From NCBI GenBank assembly GCA_016716265.1, contig JADJWQ010000003.1:1-64000 (forward strand): a stretch of DNA of 64,000 bases, in the 5' to 3' direction. Source of the stretch: Planctomycetota bacterium (GTDB lineage Bacteria > Planctomycetota > UBA1135 > UBA2386). Within the stretch, counting starts at the first letter, position 1. Each line of letters begins with the position of its first letter. The position numbers were made by a program, and so were the translations under genes. The notes beneath the pieces are model-generated. The model worked only from the letters and a program-made list of their open reading frames with translations, searched no databases and was not told the origin of the DNA. Of the stretch, positions 35,085-43,428 are shown piece by piece.

Positions 35085-38000
35085 TCATCGCGCCCGCCGA
35101 TCGCCTGCCCACGCGGCCGCGGGCAGCAGCATCACCTTGCCGGCGTTCGCGTCGAAGTCGTCGGCGCCGTCGGCGCTCAGCGCGACGTCCCGCAAGCCGT
35201 CCCCATCGAGGTCCGGCACCACCGCGATCGCGACCGCGCCGGTCACCGAGGTCTCGACACGGACCGATCTCCCGCGTGCGCGGTCGAGTCCCGACACCAG
35301 AGTGATGGCGAGAGACGGGAACGCCCGGCGATGGTCGCGCTTCGCGATCACGAGCAGATCGCCATGACCATCGCCATCGAGATCGTCGACCGCGACGAGC
35401 CCGGTCCCGAAGCCGTCCTCGCTGCCAATTCCGCCGATCACGTCCGGCTCGGTCCGCGGGCCCCACGGCGGCTCGGCCGCGAGCGTCAGACAGACCACCC
35501 GGCCGCCCGCCTGCCCTGACGAGGGCGCGCCCAGCAGCAGCCGGGCCGCAGCGGACGGACCGGGTGCGAGCATGGCCGCGGCGACGCCCAGCGAGGAACT
35601 CTGCTCGCGCTCCTCGACCCGCCACAGCTCCCGTCCATCGCGTCCCGATCGTGCGACCACCACCTGCCGCAGCACGTTGCGCAGCGCATCCTGCGGCTCG
35701 TTGCAGCCCACCAGCACGTCGGCGCACCCGTCGCCGTCCAGGTCGCCGATCGCGTGGGTCGCGTGGCCGACCTTGTGGCGCCGGCTCACGCCTTCGGACG
35801 TCCACAATGCGTGGCCGTCGCACCCGGAGATCATGGCGACCGCACCACGGTTGCCGTCGAGGCCGTCTGCCCCGACCAGCACATCGTCGATCCCGTCGTC
35901 ATCCGCGTCCTCGCAGCGGCACAGACGCTTGCCGAAGTTCGCATCGGACGCGCCCGGGAACAGACCCGCGGGCGTGATCCGCAACGGGTCGGGCAGCTCG
36001 ACCAGCGGTCCGCCCGCAGACGTGCCCAGCCGGACGATCTCCACCGCTCCGGCGTTCGCAGCCGCGCCGTCGGCGTGCATCGCCCCGACGGCCAGGCGGA
36101 CGGGTGCCGCCGGGTCGTCCGCCTCCAGCAGCGCCACGGCGCCCCCGTACAGATCGACGCCACTCGACCGCTCGATCCGCAACCCGGTCGCCGGCGGTCC
36201 GCGCGTCGGATCGTACACCGCGACGAAGCCGCCCAGGTGCGACCCGACCGCCAGCAGACCGCCGCGCGCATCGAGTGCGCGCCCGAACCCCGCTCCCGCT
36301 CGCCCGCCTGCGCCGAGGACGGCGAGCGGCTCGATCGTGGCGTCCGACTCGACGTCATCGGGAGCGGCATCCAGGCACCGATCAGAACCGTCCACCGCGG
36401 CATGCCGGAGCGCGGCGTGGTCCGCGAGCAGCTCGCAGCGCAGCGAGGCGCGCCGCTCTCGGAGCGGCAGGCCGCGCTCCGTCGGCGTCCACGCGCGCGA
36501 TCGCGACAGCGCGCCAGGGAAGCTCGCGAGCCGCACCCGAGCCGGTGGCAGCTCCCGCAAGCTCGCCAACGCGTTCTCGTACGGATCCCGCAACCGGTGC
36601 AGGACCGACGCGGGCGCTTCGCGCGACTGGACGCGCAGCAGCCCGTCGAGCTGCGCGGACAAGCTGCCGAGCCGCTCCTCCCACCAGCGGTCTGCCGCGC
36701 GGACCAATGCATACTGCACGCGCGGCGGCCATCCCTCGCGCTCGCCGAGCCGCAGGTATCGCGCGATCGCAGCCAGGTTCCGAGACGTCAGCTCGACGAA
36801 GAACGCCGCATCGTAGTCGGACAGCCCGCCCGCGGCCGCGCCCCGGAACTCGTGCAGGAGCTGCGTCGCGGCACCGCGATCGTGCGCCAGCAGCGCATCC
36901 GCGCAGTCGAAGACGTTCCGTAGCGACCGCGCGTCCGACTCGACCGCACTGCGCAGATGGCTGACCGCGAGGAACCGATCGCCCGCCCACAGGCGCAGCC
37001 GGCCCAGCACGGAGTCGATCAGGAAGTCCTGACCGAGATCGCGGTCGAGCCGACCGAGCTCGCGAGCCGCCGCGCCGGGGTGACCCGTCAGGTAGGCGAA
37101 CAGCCCCACCGCGAGGTGGTCGTCCTGCGTCCACAGGTCAGCGGGGCAGGTCGGATCCCCGAACACCTGGGCCGCGGTGTCCCAGTCCTCCAGGAATGGC
37201 GCGAGCTGCGCGCTGACCGCGGCCAGCGGCCGGGCGCGAGCGGCGCTCACCGCCCCGCGCTCGACGTACTCGCGCGCACCATCGATCAGCGAGCGCTCCC
37301 GCCGCGCGCGCAGGGCCTCGCTCGCGCCGAGGCGCTCGAACGGGCCGGGCTCGCCAGCCGCGGCATAGAGCGATGTCGCGCGGTCGGCGACCTGGACCAC
37401 CGGCGGGCGGTCGAGCGCGATCGGATCCGCCGTCAGCCACTCCGCCCGAGCCTGCCGGAGCATCGCCCGCACGCGATCCACGTCCTCCGCCCGACCGAGC
37501 AGGTGCTCGACCAGCAGCACCGCGAACGCCGCTGCGGCCGCCAGCGTCAGCACCGCGGCAGCGACGATCCCGCGGTGGCGGCGTGCAAGCTCCCAGGCCC
37601 GCGCCACCCAGCCGACCCGGCGCGCGTGGATCGGCCGCAGGTCGAGGAACCGCTGCAGATCGTCCGCCAGCTCGCCCCCGCTCGCATAGCGGGCCGCGGG
37701 GTCGGGCTGCATTGCGGTCTCCACGATCGTCCCGAGATCGCGCGGCAGCCACGGCGCCAGCCGCCGCGGCGGCGCATGGAGGCCCTCCGCGACCCGGCGC
37801 AGCAGCTCGCCGCTGCTCTCCGCTTCGTGCGGAAGACTCCCCGTGAACGCCTGGTACGGCGTGACGCCGAGCGAACACACGTCGGAGCACCCGTCGACGA
37901 CGCGATTCCTGCCGGCGAGCTGCTCCGGGGCTGCGAACGCAGGCGTGCCGAGGAACTGGCCGCTGACGGTCTGCACGTGCTCCACCTCGTCGAACGACAG

Positions 38001-38534
38001 GCCGAAGTCGGACAGCAGTGCGAGGCCGTCCGTGCACAGCAGGATGTTCGACGGCTTCACGTCGCGGTGGACGATCCCGCAGCGGTGCACCGCGTCGAGC
38101 GCCCGGCCGACCGCGATCCCGATCTGCGCGAGGAACACCACGGCCCCGCGCTGGAACACGTCCGGTGCCGCCTCGGGGAACGCCGCCGCGAGATCCGTGC
38201 TGCTCGCGCGCCGCCCGCGCGGGAGACCGTCGGGCAGGCGTGCGAGCGTCCTGCCGTGCGCGACCTCCATCGCGTAGGCGCACACCTCGTCCGTGTCGAC
38301 GACGTCGTGGACCGCGACGATGTGCGGATGGCGCAGGCGCGCCAGCGCTCGCGCCTCGAGCAGGAACCGCTGTCTGGCCTTCACCGACGCCATCAGGGAC
38401 GGCCGCAGCACCTTCAGCGCGACGAGCCGGTTCAACAGCTGCTGACGGGCGAGGTACACGGTGCCCATCGCGACGCGACCGAGCTCCTCGTAGATCTCGT
38501 AGCCACCGATCTGCGGGCGTCCCGTGGATGGCAC
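35085..38534 (-). CDS. Transmembrane serine/threonine kinase with FG-GAP repeat C-terminus
   Basis: 1149 residues as read from GTG 38534. Kinase domain residues 10-290: glycine loop 'ELGRVAMGTVYLA' (weakened, Val-Ala for Gly-Gly), Lys41, catalytic 'HRDVKPSN' (Asp158), 'SDFGLS' and 'AAPEQ'. A membrane segment at 321-342 ('IVAAAVLTLAAAAAFAVLL') is followed by a helical middle region. From about 800 come FG-GAP-like repeats with Asp-rich loops: 'DADDDGIDDVLVGADG', 'GDLDGDGCADVLVGCNE', 'DDLDGDGHGDLLVI', 'PDLDGDGLRDVALS'. These would sit outside the cytoplasm. An N-terminal extension lies in another frame (38535-38713). The ECF sigma factor gene is directly upstream, so kinase and sigma factor are probably one regulatory unit. 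Confidence 0.83.
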   Translation of the reverse strand: MPSTGRPQIGGYEIYEELGRVAMGTVYLARQQLLNRLVALKVLRPSLMASVKARQRFLLEARALARLRHPHIVAVHDVVDTDEVCAYAMEVAHGRTLARLPDGLPRGRRASSTDLAAAFPEAAPDVFQRGAVVFLAQIGIAVGRALDAVHRCGIVHRDVKPSNILLCTDGLALLSDFGLSFDEVEHVQTVSGQFLGTPAFAAPEQLAGRNRVVDGCSDVCSLGVTPYQAFTGSLPHEAESSGELLRRVAEGLHAPPRRLAPWLPRDLGTIVETAMQPDPAARYASGGELADDLQRFLDLRPIHARRVGWVARAWELARRHRGIVAAAVLTLAAAAAFAVLLVEHLLGRAEDVDRVRAMLRQARAEWLTADPIALDRPPVVQVADRATSLYAAAGEPGPFERLGASEALRARRERSLIDGAREYVERGAVSAARARPLAAVSAQLAPFLEDWDTAAQVFGDPTCPADLWTQDDHLAVGLFAYLTGHPGAAARELGRLDRDLGQDFLIDSVLGRLRLWAGDRFLAVSHLRSAVESDARSLRNVFDCADALLAHDRGAATQLLHEFRGAAAGGLSDYDAAFFVELTSRNLAAIARYLRLGEREGWPPRVQYALVRAADRWWEERLGSLSAQLDGLLRVQSREAPASVLHRLRDPYENALASLRELPPARVRLASFPGALSRSRAWTPTERGLPLRERRASLRCELLADHAALRHAAVDGSDRCLDAAPDDVESDATIEPLAVLGAGGRAGAGFGRALDARGGLLAVGSHLGGFVAVYDPTRGPPATGLRIERSSGVDLYGGAVALLEADDPAAPVRLAVGAMHADGAAANAGAVEIVRLGTSAGGPLVELPDPLRITPAGLFPGASDANFGKRLCRCEDADDDGIDDVLVGADGLDGNRGAVAMISGCDGHALWTSEGVSRRHKVGHATHAIGDLDGDGCADVLVGCNEPQDALRNVLRQVVVARSGRDGRELWRVEEREQSSSLGVAAAMLAPGPSAAARLLLGAPSSGQAGGRVVCLTLAAEPPWGPRTEPDVIGGIGSEDGFGTGLVAVDDLDGDGHGDLLVIAKRDHRRAFPSLAITLVSGLDRARGRSVRVETSVTGAVAIAVVPDLDGDGLRDVALSADGADDFDANAGKVMLLPAAAWAGDRRAR

Positions 38535-38713
38535 ACGGCCACGCGCCGGACCGATCGCGCGAGCGATTCGATCTCGCCCCGCAGATCCGGCCGCTCGCCG
38601 GCGAGCGCGTCGAGCGGGAGCGGCCGCCCCTCGTTCCGGTCGTCCAGCAGACGCCCGAACGCTGCGTCGAGGAACTCGCTGCTCGACCGATCCGGCGGTT
38701 CCGTCGCGTCCAT
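38535..38713 (-). other. N-terminal segment of the kinase in a shifted frame
   Basis: ATG 38713 begins 'MDATEPPDRSSSEFLDAAFG' and 'LPLDALAGERPDLRGEIESL', the acidic leader that commonly precedes planctomycete kinase domains. This frame leaves the kinase at about 38530-38545 and runs on out of frame. One inserted or lost base there would join it to 'RPQIGGYEIYEELGR'. ATG 38713 lies 19 bases after the sigma factor stop. It suggests a frameshift mutation or read error in the kinase gene. Confidence 0.6.
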
Positions 38714-38731
38714 CGCACGCCTGAGAGGAAA

Positions 38732-39399
38732 TCAGCTCACGTGGCGTCGCGAATCCGCACTCGCGCCGCCGCCGACGATGGAGACCGCGAGCTCCGCACC
38801 CCGGCTCCGCTCCAGGGTCGTGCGCGCGAGCAGACGTGCGTACTCCATCGCACCGCGGCGCAACCGGTGCCGGACCGCGGACTCGCCCAGGCCGAGTTCC
38901 GCGGCCACCTCCGCGACGGTCCGCTCCTCGAACAGCCTAAGCCGCAAGAAGTCGCGCACGTCGCGCCCGAGCGCGAGCTGCATCGCCGCCGCCTGCTCGC
39001 GCGCCGAGGCGACCCGACTGCGGGTCGTCGTCACCTGCGGACCCGCAAAGTGACCGCGGTCGTCGTCCTCCGGAGCGTCGAGCGAGCCCGCGTCGCGCTC
39101 GCCCCGTCGCTTCATCGCGCCGTCCCGGTCGGCGAGATCCGCGATCCGGTGGCGCGCGATCGCGAGCAGCCAGCGCCGGAACGCGCCGATGCCGTCCCAG
39201 CGCAGCTTGTCCCGATCCCGCCACGCGTCGGCAGCGTGTCCTGCCAGACGTCCGCGGCCGTGTAGCGCCTCGCCAGCGGCGCGCTCATCGCGGCCTCGAT
39301 CACGACCAGCGGCGCGCCCGGCCCCACGGCGTCGATCAGCCGGTCCCAGCTGTCGGGATCCGTGGGTTGCAGCGCGAAGCTCGACTCCGAACTGGCCAT
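38732..39399 (-). CDS. ECF-type RNA polymerase sigma factor, frameshifted
   Basis: Start ATG 39399 ('MASSESSFALQPTDPDSWD'). The region-2 part ends 'YTAADVWQDTL' in one frame; the match resumes in the next frame as 'DAWRDRDKLRWDGIGAFRRW', so a single base is missing near 39235. Region 4 is clear: 'LRLFEERTVAEVAAELGLGE' and 'SAVRHRLRRGAMEYARLL' form the helix-turn-helix for -35 recognition. It belongs to the planctomycete ECF groups encoded beside serine/threonine kinases, and the kinase follows within 20 bases. With the frameshift the protein would be truncated before region 4. Confidence 0.78.
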
Positions 39400-39588
39400 G
39401 CAGAAGCTCCTCGAGACGGCCGCGAGCGGGCATCGCGACCCGACCTCCGGCCGCGCGTCGTACCGTCCGACCTGACGTCGGGCAGCCATATCGACCGCAG
39501 GGACCCGACGAATTGGGTGACATCGCGCCGCCCCGTCTTCGCGATGCCCCGCAACCGGCCTGCGGGTGCACTGCAGCTGGCTTCCGGG

Positions 39589-42500
39589 CTACCGCGACGT
39601 GAACGAGGGGCTCGCGACGATCGCGCGGACCACGGCGCGCATGCGGTAGCCCGAGATCCTGACCTGCGTGAGGATCGTCGCCAGCTCGGGGGCGTCGGAG
39701 AGCCGCGGCTCGCGGCCGAGCGCCCACGCGTACAGGTGCTCGATGACGGCAGCCGCGAACGCGTCGCGGCGCTCGGTCACGAGCCAGCGCTTCAGCTCGT
39801 CGACGCCGTCGAGCGCCGTTCCGTCGGGCAGCACCGACGTCGCGTCGATCGGACGGCCGCGGCGGGTCGTCTCCAGCAGGCCGACCGCATTGTAGCGCTC
39901 GAACACGAACCCGTACGGGTCGATGCGCCGGTGGCAATCCATACACGACGAGGAGTTGCGGTGCTGCTCGAGCCGCTCCTTCAGCGTCAGCCGCTCGGCA
40001 CCCGGTGCGCCGTCGTCGAGCCTCGGCACGTTCGGCGGCGGTGGCGGCGGCCGCTCGCCGAGCAGCTTCTCCTTCAACCACACCGCGCGCTTGATCGGGT
40101 GCGGCTGGCGGCCGTCGGAGTGGCCGGTGAGGAACGCGCCCTGCGCCAGGAGCCCTCCGCGCCCGAGCTCCGGGGCGACCGGCACCGGCCGGAACGACGG
40201 TCCGCGCACGCCGGGGATGCCATAGAACTCCGCGAGGTTCTGGTCGAGCATCGCGAAGTCCGAATCGACGAGCGTGAACAGGCTGAGGTCCGCCCGCAAT
40301 GTGTGCAGCAGGAACTGCACGGTCTCCTCCTGCATGTCGCGCTGGACGAACCGCGTGAACGCCGGGAACTCGCCGACGTCGACCGGCACCTGCGTCAGGC
40401 GGTCGAGCCGCAGCCACTCGTGGGCGTACGCACGCACGAAGCGCTCGGCGCGCGGGTCGTCGAGCAGCCGATCGACCTGCTGCAGCAGCTCGCCGCGCAG
40501 CCGGCCTGCATCCGCGAGCGCGAGGAGCGCGGCGTCGGGTGGCGAGTCCCACAAGAAGTAGGCGAGCCGGCTGGCGAGCGCGTGCTCGGACAGCGGGCCG
40601 TCGTCGAACGCGGGCTCGGCGAGGAACAGGAACCGCGGCGAGCACAGGACCGCGACCAGGGTCTCGCGCACGCTGTCGACGTAGTCGTCGAGCTCCGGAC
40701 GGAGCGCCTGCCACAGCGCGAAGAACGGCTCGACCTCGCCGTCCAACAGCGGCCGCCGGAACGCGCGCGTCATGAACCGCTCGAGCACCGCGCGCGTGTA
40801 CGCCGCTTCGTCACCGGCGAGCTCCGAATCGAACAGGATCGTCCGGTGCGGCGCGGGCGGCCATTGCGGGAGGAACGGCGCCTCGAACTCGATCGAGCGG
40901 ATCAGCAGCGGCGGCCCGGTGTCCTTCGCCGACTTCACGAGGTGGTCGTTCCACAGCCCGAGCAGCATGAACCCCGACAGGATCTCGGTGTCGCCCGACT
41001 CCGGCTCCGGGATCGGCAGGTTCTCGAGCCGGCCATGGAACACGTACTCCTCGGGCGCCTCGACCGGCGCCCGGACCTCGCGCGGCTGGTCGAACGTCAG
41101 ATAGTCCATGCCGTCGTCGGTGCGCGTGCCGACGTACACGCGCAGCACCGGCACGCGGTCGCCGATCGCGGCATTGAGCTCCGCGGCCTCGGTGGAGAGG
41201 CGCTCGACCAGCGGATGGCCCGCGTCCAGCCGGGTGACCACGACCCGGTCGAACCCGACGAAGAACGGCCCGCCGACGCGCACCTGGTGCCGGCCGCCGC
41301 GCAGCGCGGCGACGCCCATCGAGGTCACCGCGCGACCGCGCTCGCGATCGGCGGCGTCCGGCTGCGGCCGCAGATCGAGCTTCATGCCGTCGACGAACAG
41401 CCGGATCGACGCCATCGCGTCGGTCGACACCGGGTGGACGAGGTCGAGCTGGTAGAAGCCGTCGTCCGGCAGGTCGACGAAGAAGCGCGCGTTGCTGTCC
41501 TTCGGCACGTCCTCGGGCAGCAGATCGTCGCCGGCGATGCGTAGATTGCGGCGCTGGTCGCATTGCGCGGCCGCGACCACGCGGGCGCCGTCGGGCACCC
41601 GCAGAGCCGCGTCCGCACCCCACGACGCGCGCGGCACCGGCTCGTCGAGCGCGACGAGCAGCTCACGCGCGACGGCGGGCACCAGCGCCCGTGACGCGAC
41701 CACGCGCATCACGAAGTCGCCGCGCTCGGGAAACACACGCTGCATCTCGAGCTTCACGTTCGGCGACGGCCCCTGCCACGACCCCGGCGCCCGCTCGACG
41801 TGCGGCAGCGCGCCGTACAGCAGGAGCCCGTCCGGCACGACGTGGAAGCGCTCCTGCGACGAGCCGCGCAGACCGACGCCGATGCGCCGCCGCACGTCGT
41901 CGAGTGCCGTGCGCTCGACGGCGTCGGCACCGACCCGCGGCTGGCCGTCGGCGTCGAGCAGCTCGACCACGAAGTCGTCGGTCGCGAGCGGCACCGATTG
42001 GTAGCCACCGACGTGCGCGGCGACGTGCCCTGCACCGATCCCACGACCGAAGCGCACGCGGTAGCGCGCGACCGGCGGTGGGTCGCCGCTGACCAGCGCC
42101 TCGGCGAGACCGAGCCGCGCGATCCGCTGGAAGTCCTCGAGGTGCAGCTCGGTGGCCTGCAGCACGTCCGCGTCGTTCGAGAAACCGTACGCCGACCGAC
42201 CGTCCGGCGGCAGCATGCGGCCGAAGTCGATGCCGACGCCGAGCAGGTCCTGCAGCGTGTGCGCGTACTGCGCGCGCGTCAGCCGCCGCAGGGTGGTGGG
42301 ACGATCGCCATCGTCCTGCTGCACGGCGGCCGCGACCGCCGCACGCATCCAGCGGACGAGCGTCCGCCGCTGCTCGTCGCTCGGCTGCTCCTCGTCGCGC
42401 GGCGGCATCTCGCCGGCGTCGAGGACGTCGAGCACGACGTCCCAGGCCTCCGCGTCGGCGAGGCCACGGGGCTGCGGCGGCAGCCGGTCGAGCCGCAGGT

Positions 42501-42687
42501 CGCCCTTCTGCCGCTCCGCGCCGTGGCAGCGGAAGCAGAACTGCTCGAGCACCGGCCGCACGTCCGCGGCGAAGTCGGGCGGATCGCGGGGCAGGTCCTG
42601 CGGGATCGCGGCGGGCGCCAGGGACGCGAACAGCGAGCCGGCGCCGAGCAGGGCGAGCGCACGGCGGCGAAACGAGAGCAGGGTCAT
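39589..42687 (-). CDS. Planctomycete cytochrome-type DUF1587/1592/1588/1585 protein (1032 aa)
   Basis: ATG 42687; signal peptide 'MTLLSFRRRALALLGAGSLF' with cleavage near 'AIPQ'. A heme-binding motif 'CFRCHG' (Cys51, Cys54, His55) lies in the N-terminal PSCyt1-like domain. It is followed by a DUF1587-like region ('LRRLTRAQYAHTLQDLLGV'). 'RAFRRPLLDGEVEPFFALWQ', 'SPRFLFLAEP' and 'ASRLAYFLWDSPPD' (DUF1592) come next, then 'GGLLAQGAFLTGHSDG', 'HPIKRAVWLKEKLLG' and 'SSCMDCHRRIDPYGF' (DUF1588). 'LYAWALGREPRLSD' is the DUF1585 end. These proteins are abundant in planctomycetes and of unknown function. The usual DUF1552 partner is not adjacent. Confidence 0.93.
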   Translation of the reverse strand: MTLLSFRRRALALLGAGSLFASLAPAAIPQDLPRDPPDFAADVRPVLEQFCFRCHGAERQKGDLRLDRLPPQPRGLADAEAWDVVLDVLDAGEMPPRDEEQPSDEQRRTLVRWMRAAVAAAVQQDDGDRPTTLRRLTRAQYAHTLQDLLGVGIDFGRMLPPDGRSAYGFSNDADVLQATELHLEDFQRIARLGLAEALVSGDPPPVARYRVRFGRGIGAGHVAAHVGGYQSVPLATDDFVVELLDADGQPRVGADAVERTALDDVRRRIGVGLRGSSQERFHVVPDGLLLYGALPHVERAPGSWQGPSPNVKLEMQRVFPERGDFVMRVVASRALVPAVARELLVALDEPVPRASWGADAALRVPDGARVVAAAQCDQRRNLRIAGDDLLPEDVPKDSNARFFVDLPDDGFYQLDLVHPVSTDAMASIRLFVDGMKLDLRPQPDAADRERGRAVTSMGVAALRGGRHQVRVGGPFFVGFDRVVVTRLDAGHPLVERLSTEAAELNAAIGDRVPVLRVYVGTRTDDGMDYLTFDQPREVRAPVEAPEEYVFHGRLENLPIPEPESGDTEILSGFMLLGLWNDHLVKSAKDTGPPLLIRSIEFEAPFLPQWPPAPHRTILFDSELAGDEAAYTRAVLERFMTRAFRRPLLDGEVEPFFALWQALRPELDDYVDSVRETLVAVLCSPRFLFLAEPAFDDGPLSEHALASRLAYFLWDSPPDAALLALADAGRLRGELLQQVDRLLDDPRAERFVRAYAHEWLRLDRLTQVPVDVGEFPAFTRFVQRDMQEETVQFLLHTLRADLSLFTLVDSDFAMLDQNLAEFYGIPGVRGPSFRPVPVAPELGRGGLLAQGAFLTGHSDGRQPHPIKRAVWLKEKLLGERPPPPPPNVPRLDDGAPGAERLTLKERLEQHRNSSSCMDCHRRIDPYGFVFERYNAVGLLETTRRGRPIDATSVLPDGTALDGVDELKRWLVTERRDAFAAAVIEHLYAWALGREPRLSDAPELATILTQVRISGYRMRAVVRAIVASPSFTSR

Positions 42688-42745
42688 GGGAGAGCGGCCC
42701 CATTGGATGGCGCACGGACCGGGCACGCAACGGCCGTCCACGGGC

Positions 42746-43117
42746 TCAGCGGCCGCGCGCTGCGGTCATCGCACAGCCGCTGTGCGCACCCTCCCAGACC
42801 TCGACGCGCGACAGGCCGGGCAACGCCGCTTCGATCCGCCGCCAGATCCACGCTGCCAGGTGCTCGCAGGTCGAGGGCGCCAGCCCCGGGACCTCGTCGA
42901 GCAGCCGGTGATCGAGCGCCTCGAGCACCGGTGCCATCGCGCGCTGGATCGCCGCGAAGTCGACGACGAAGCCGGTCGCCTCGTCGACGGGTCCCGCGAC
43001 GCACACGCGCACGCGATACGAATGGCCGTGCAGCCGATGGCACGGGTGCGACTCCGGCAGGTGGGCGAGCCGGTGCGCCGCTTCGAAACGGAACTCCTGG
43101 AACACCTCGGTGTACAT
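42746..43117 (-). CDS. queD: 6-carboxytetrahydropterin synthase / 6-pyruvoyl-tetrahydropterin synthase family
   Basis: 123 residues, ATG 43117. Zinc ligands are His15 ('FEAAHRL'), His30 and His32 ('CHRLHGHSY'). The catalytic cysteine is Cys26 in the same stretch. 'GFVVDFAAIQ', 'LDHRLLDEV', 'STCEHLAAW' and 'VEVWEGAHSG' complete the family pattern. The Cys26-His27 arrangement fits QueD of queuosine/7-deazaguanine synthesis rather than the eukaryotic enzyme. No other queuosine gene is near. It lies 58 bases upstream of the DUF1592-type gene on the same strand, and the two may be cotranscribed. Confidence 0.87.
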   Translation of the reverse strand: MYTEVFQEFRFEAAHRLAHLPESHPCHRLHGHSYRVRVCVAGPVDEATGFVVDFAAIQRAMAPVLEALDHRLLDEVPGLAPSTCEHLAAWIWRRIEAALPGLSRVEVWEGAHSGCAMTAARGR

Positions 43118-43428
43118 CGCCGGGCGCGAAGGACGCGGACCGCCGGCATCGTCGAGGATCCGGAGACCCCGATCCAGCCAGCGTGCTCACGGTCCCGCCG
43201 TGGTCCGTCCGGTGCACCGCGCTGCCACGGCGCGGACCGGCTCCCAACCGGCGATCGCGACGCCCGATGGTCTCACGTCGGGTCGGCGCTGCGGTCCCCC
43301 AGCGGTCGGCGCGAGCGAACCGCCCCCCGTCGGCGACCGGCAGTGCGCTGGTCGATCGCCCGGGCCGACCGTATCCTCCCCGGGTCCCTCACCGGCCCTG
43401 CCCCGACGGACCGGAGTTCTTTCCTCTC
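43118..43428. other. Divergent promoter region between queD and the subtilase
   Basis: 311 bases with no credible gene. A weak 'GGAG' lies 14 bases before the subtilase ATG, and a TATCCT-like hexamer occurs at about 43371-43376. Promoters for both divergent genes must lie here, but no operator or riboswitch is recognisable. Confidence 0.35.

Noticed and set aside
43118..43428. PreQ1 riboswitch upstream of queD
   Set aside because: No recognisable preQ1 aptamer motif precedes ATG 43117 on the minus strand; the region is generic GC-rich DNA.
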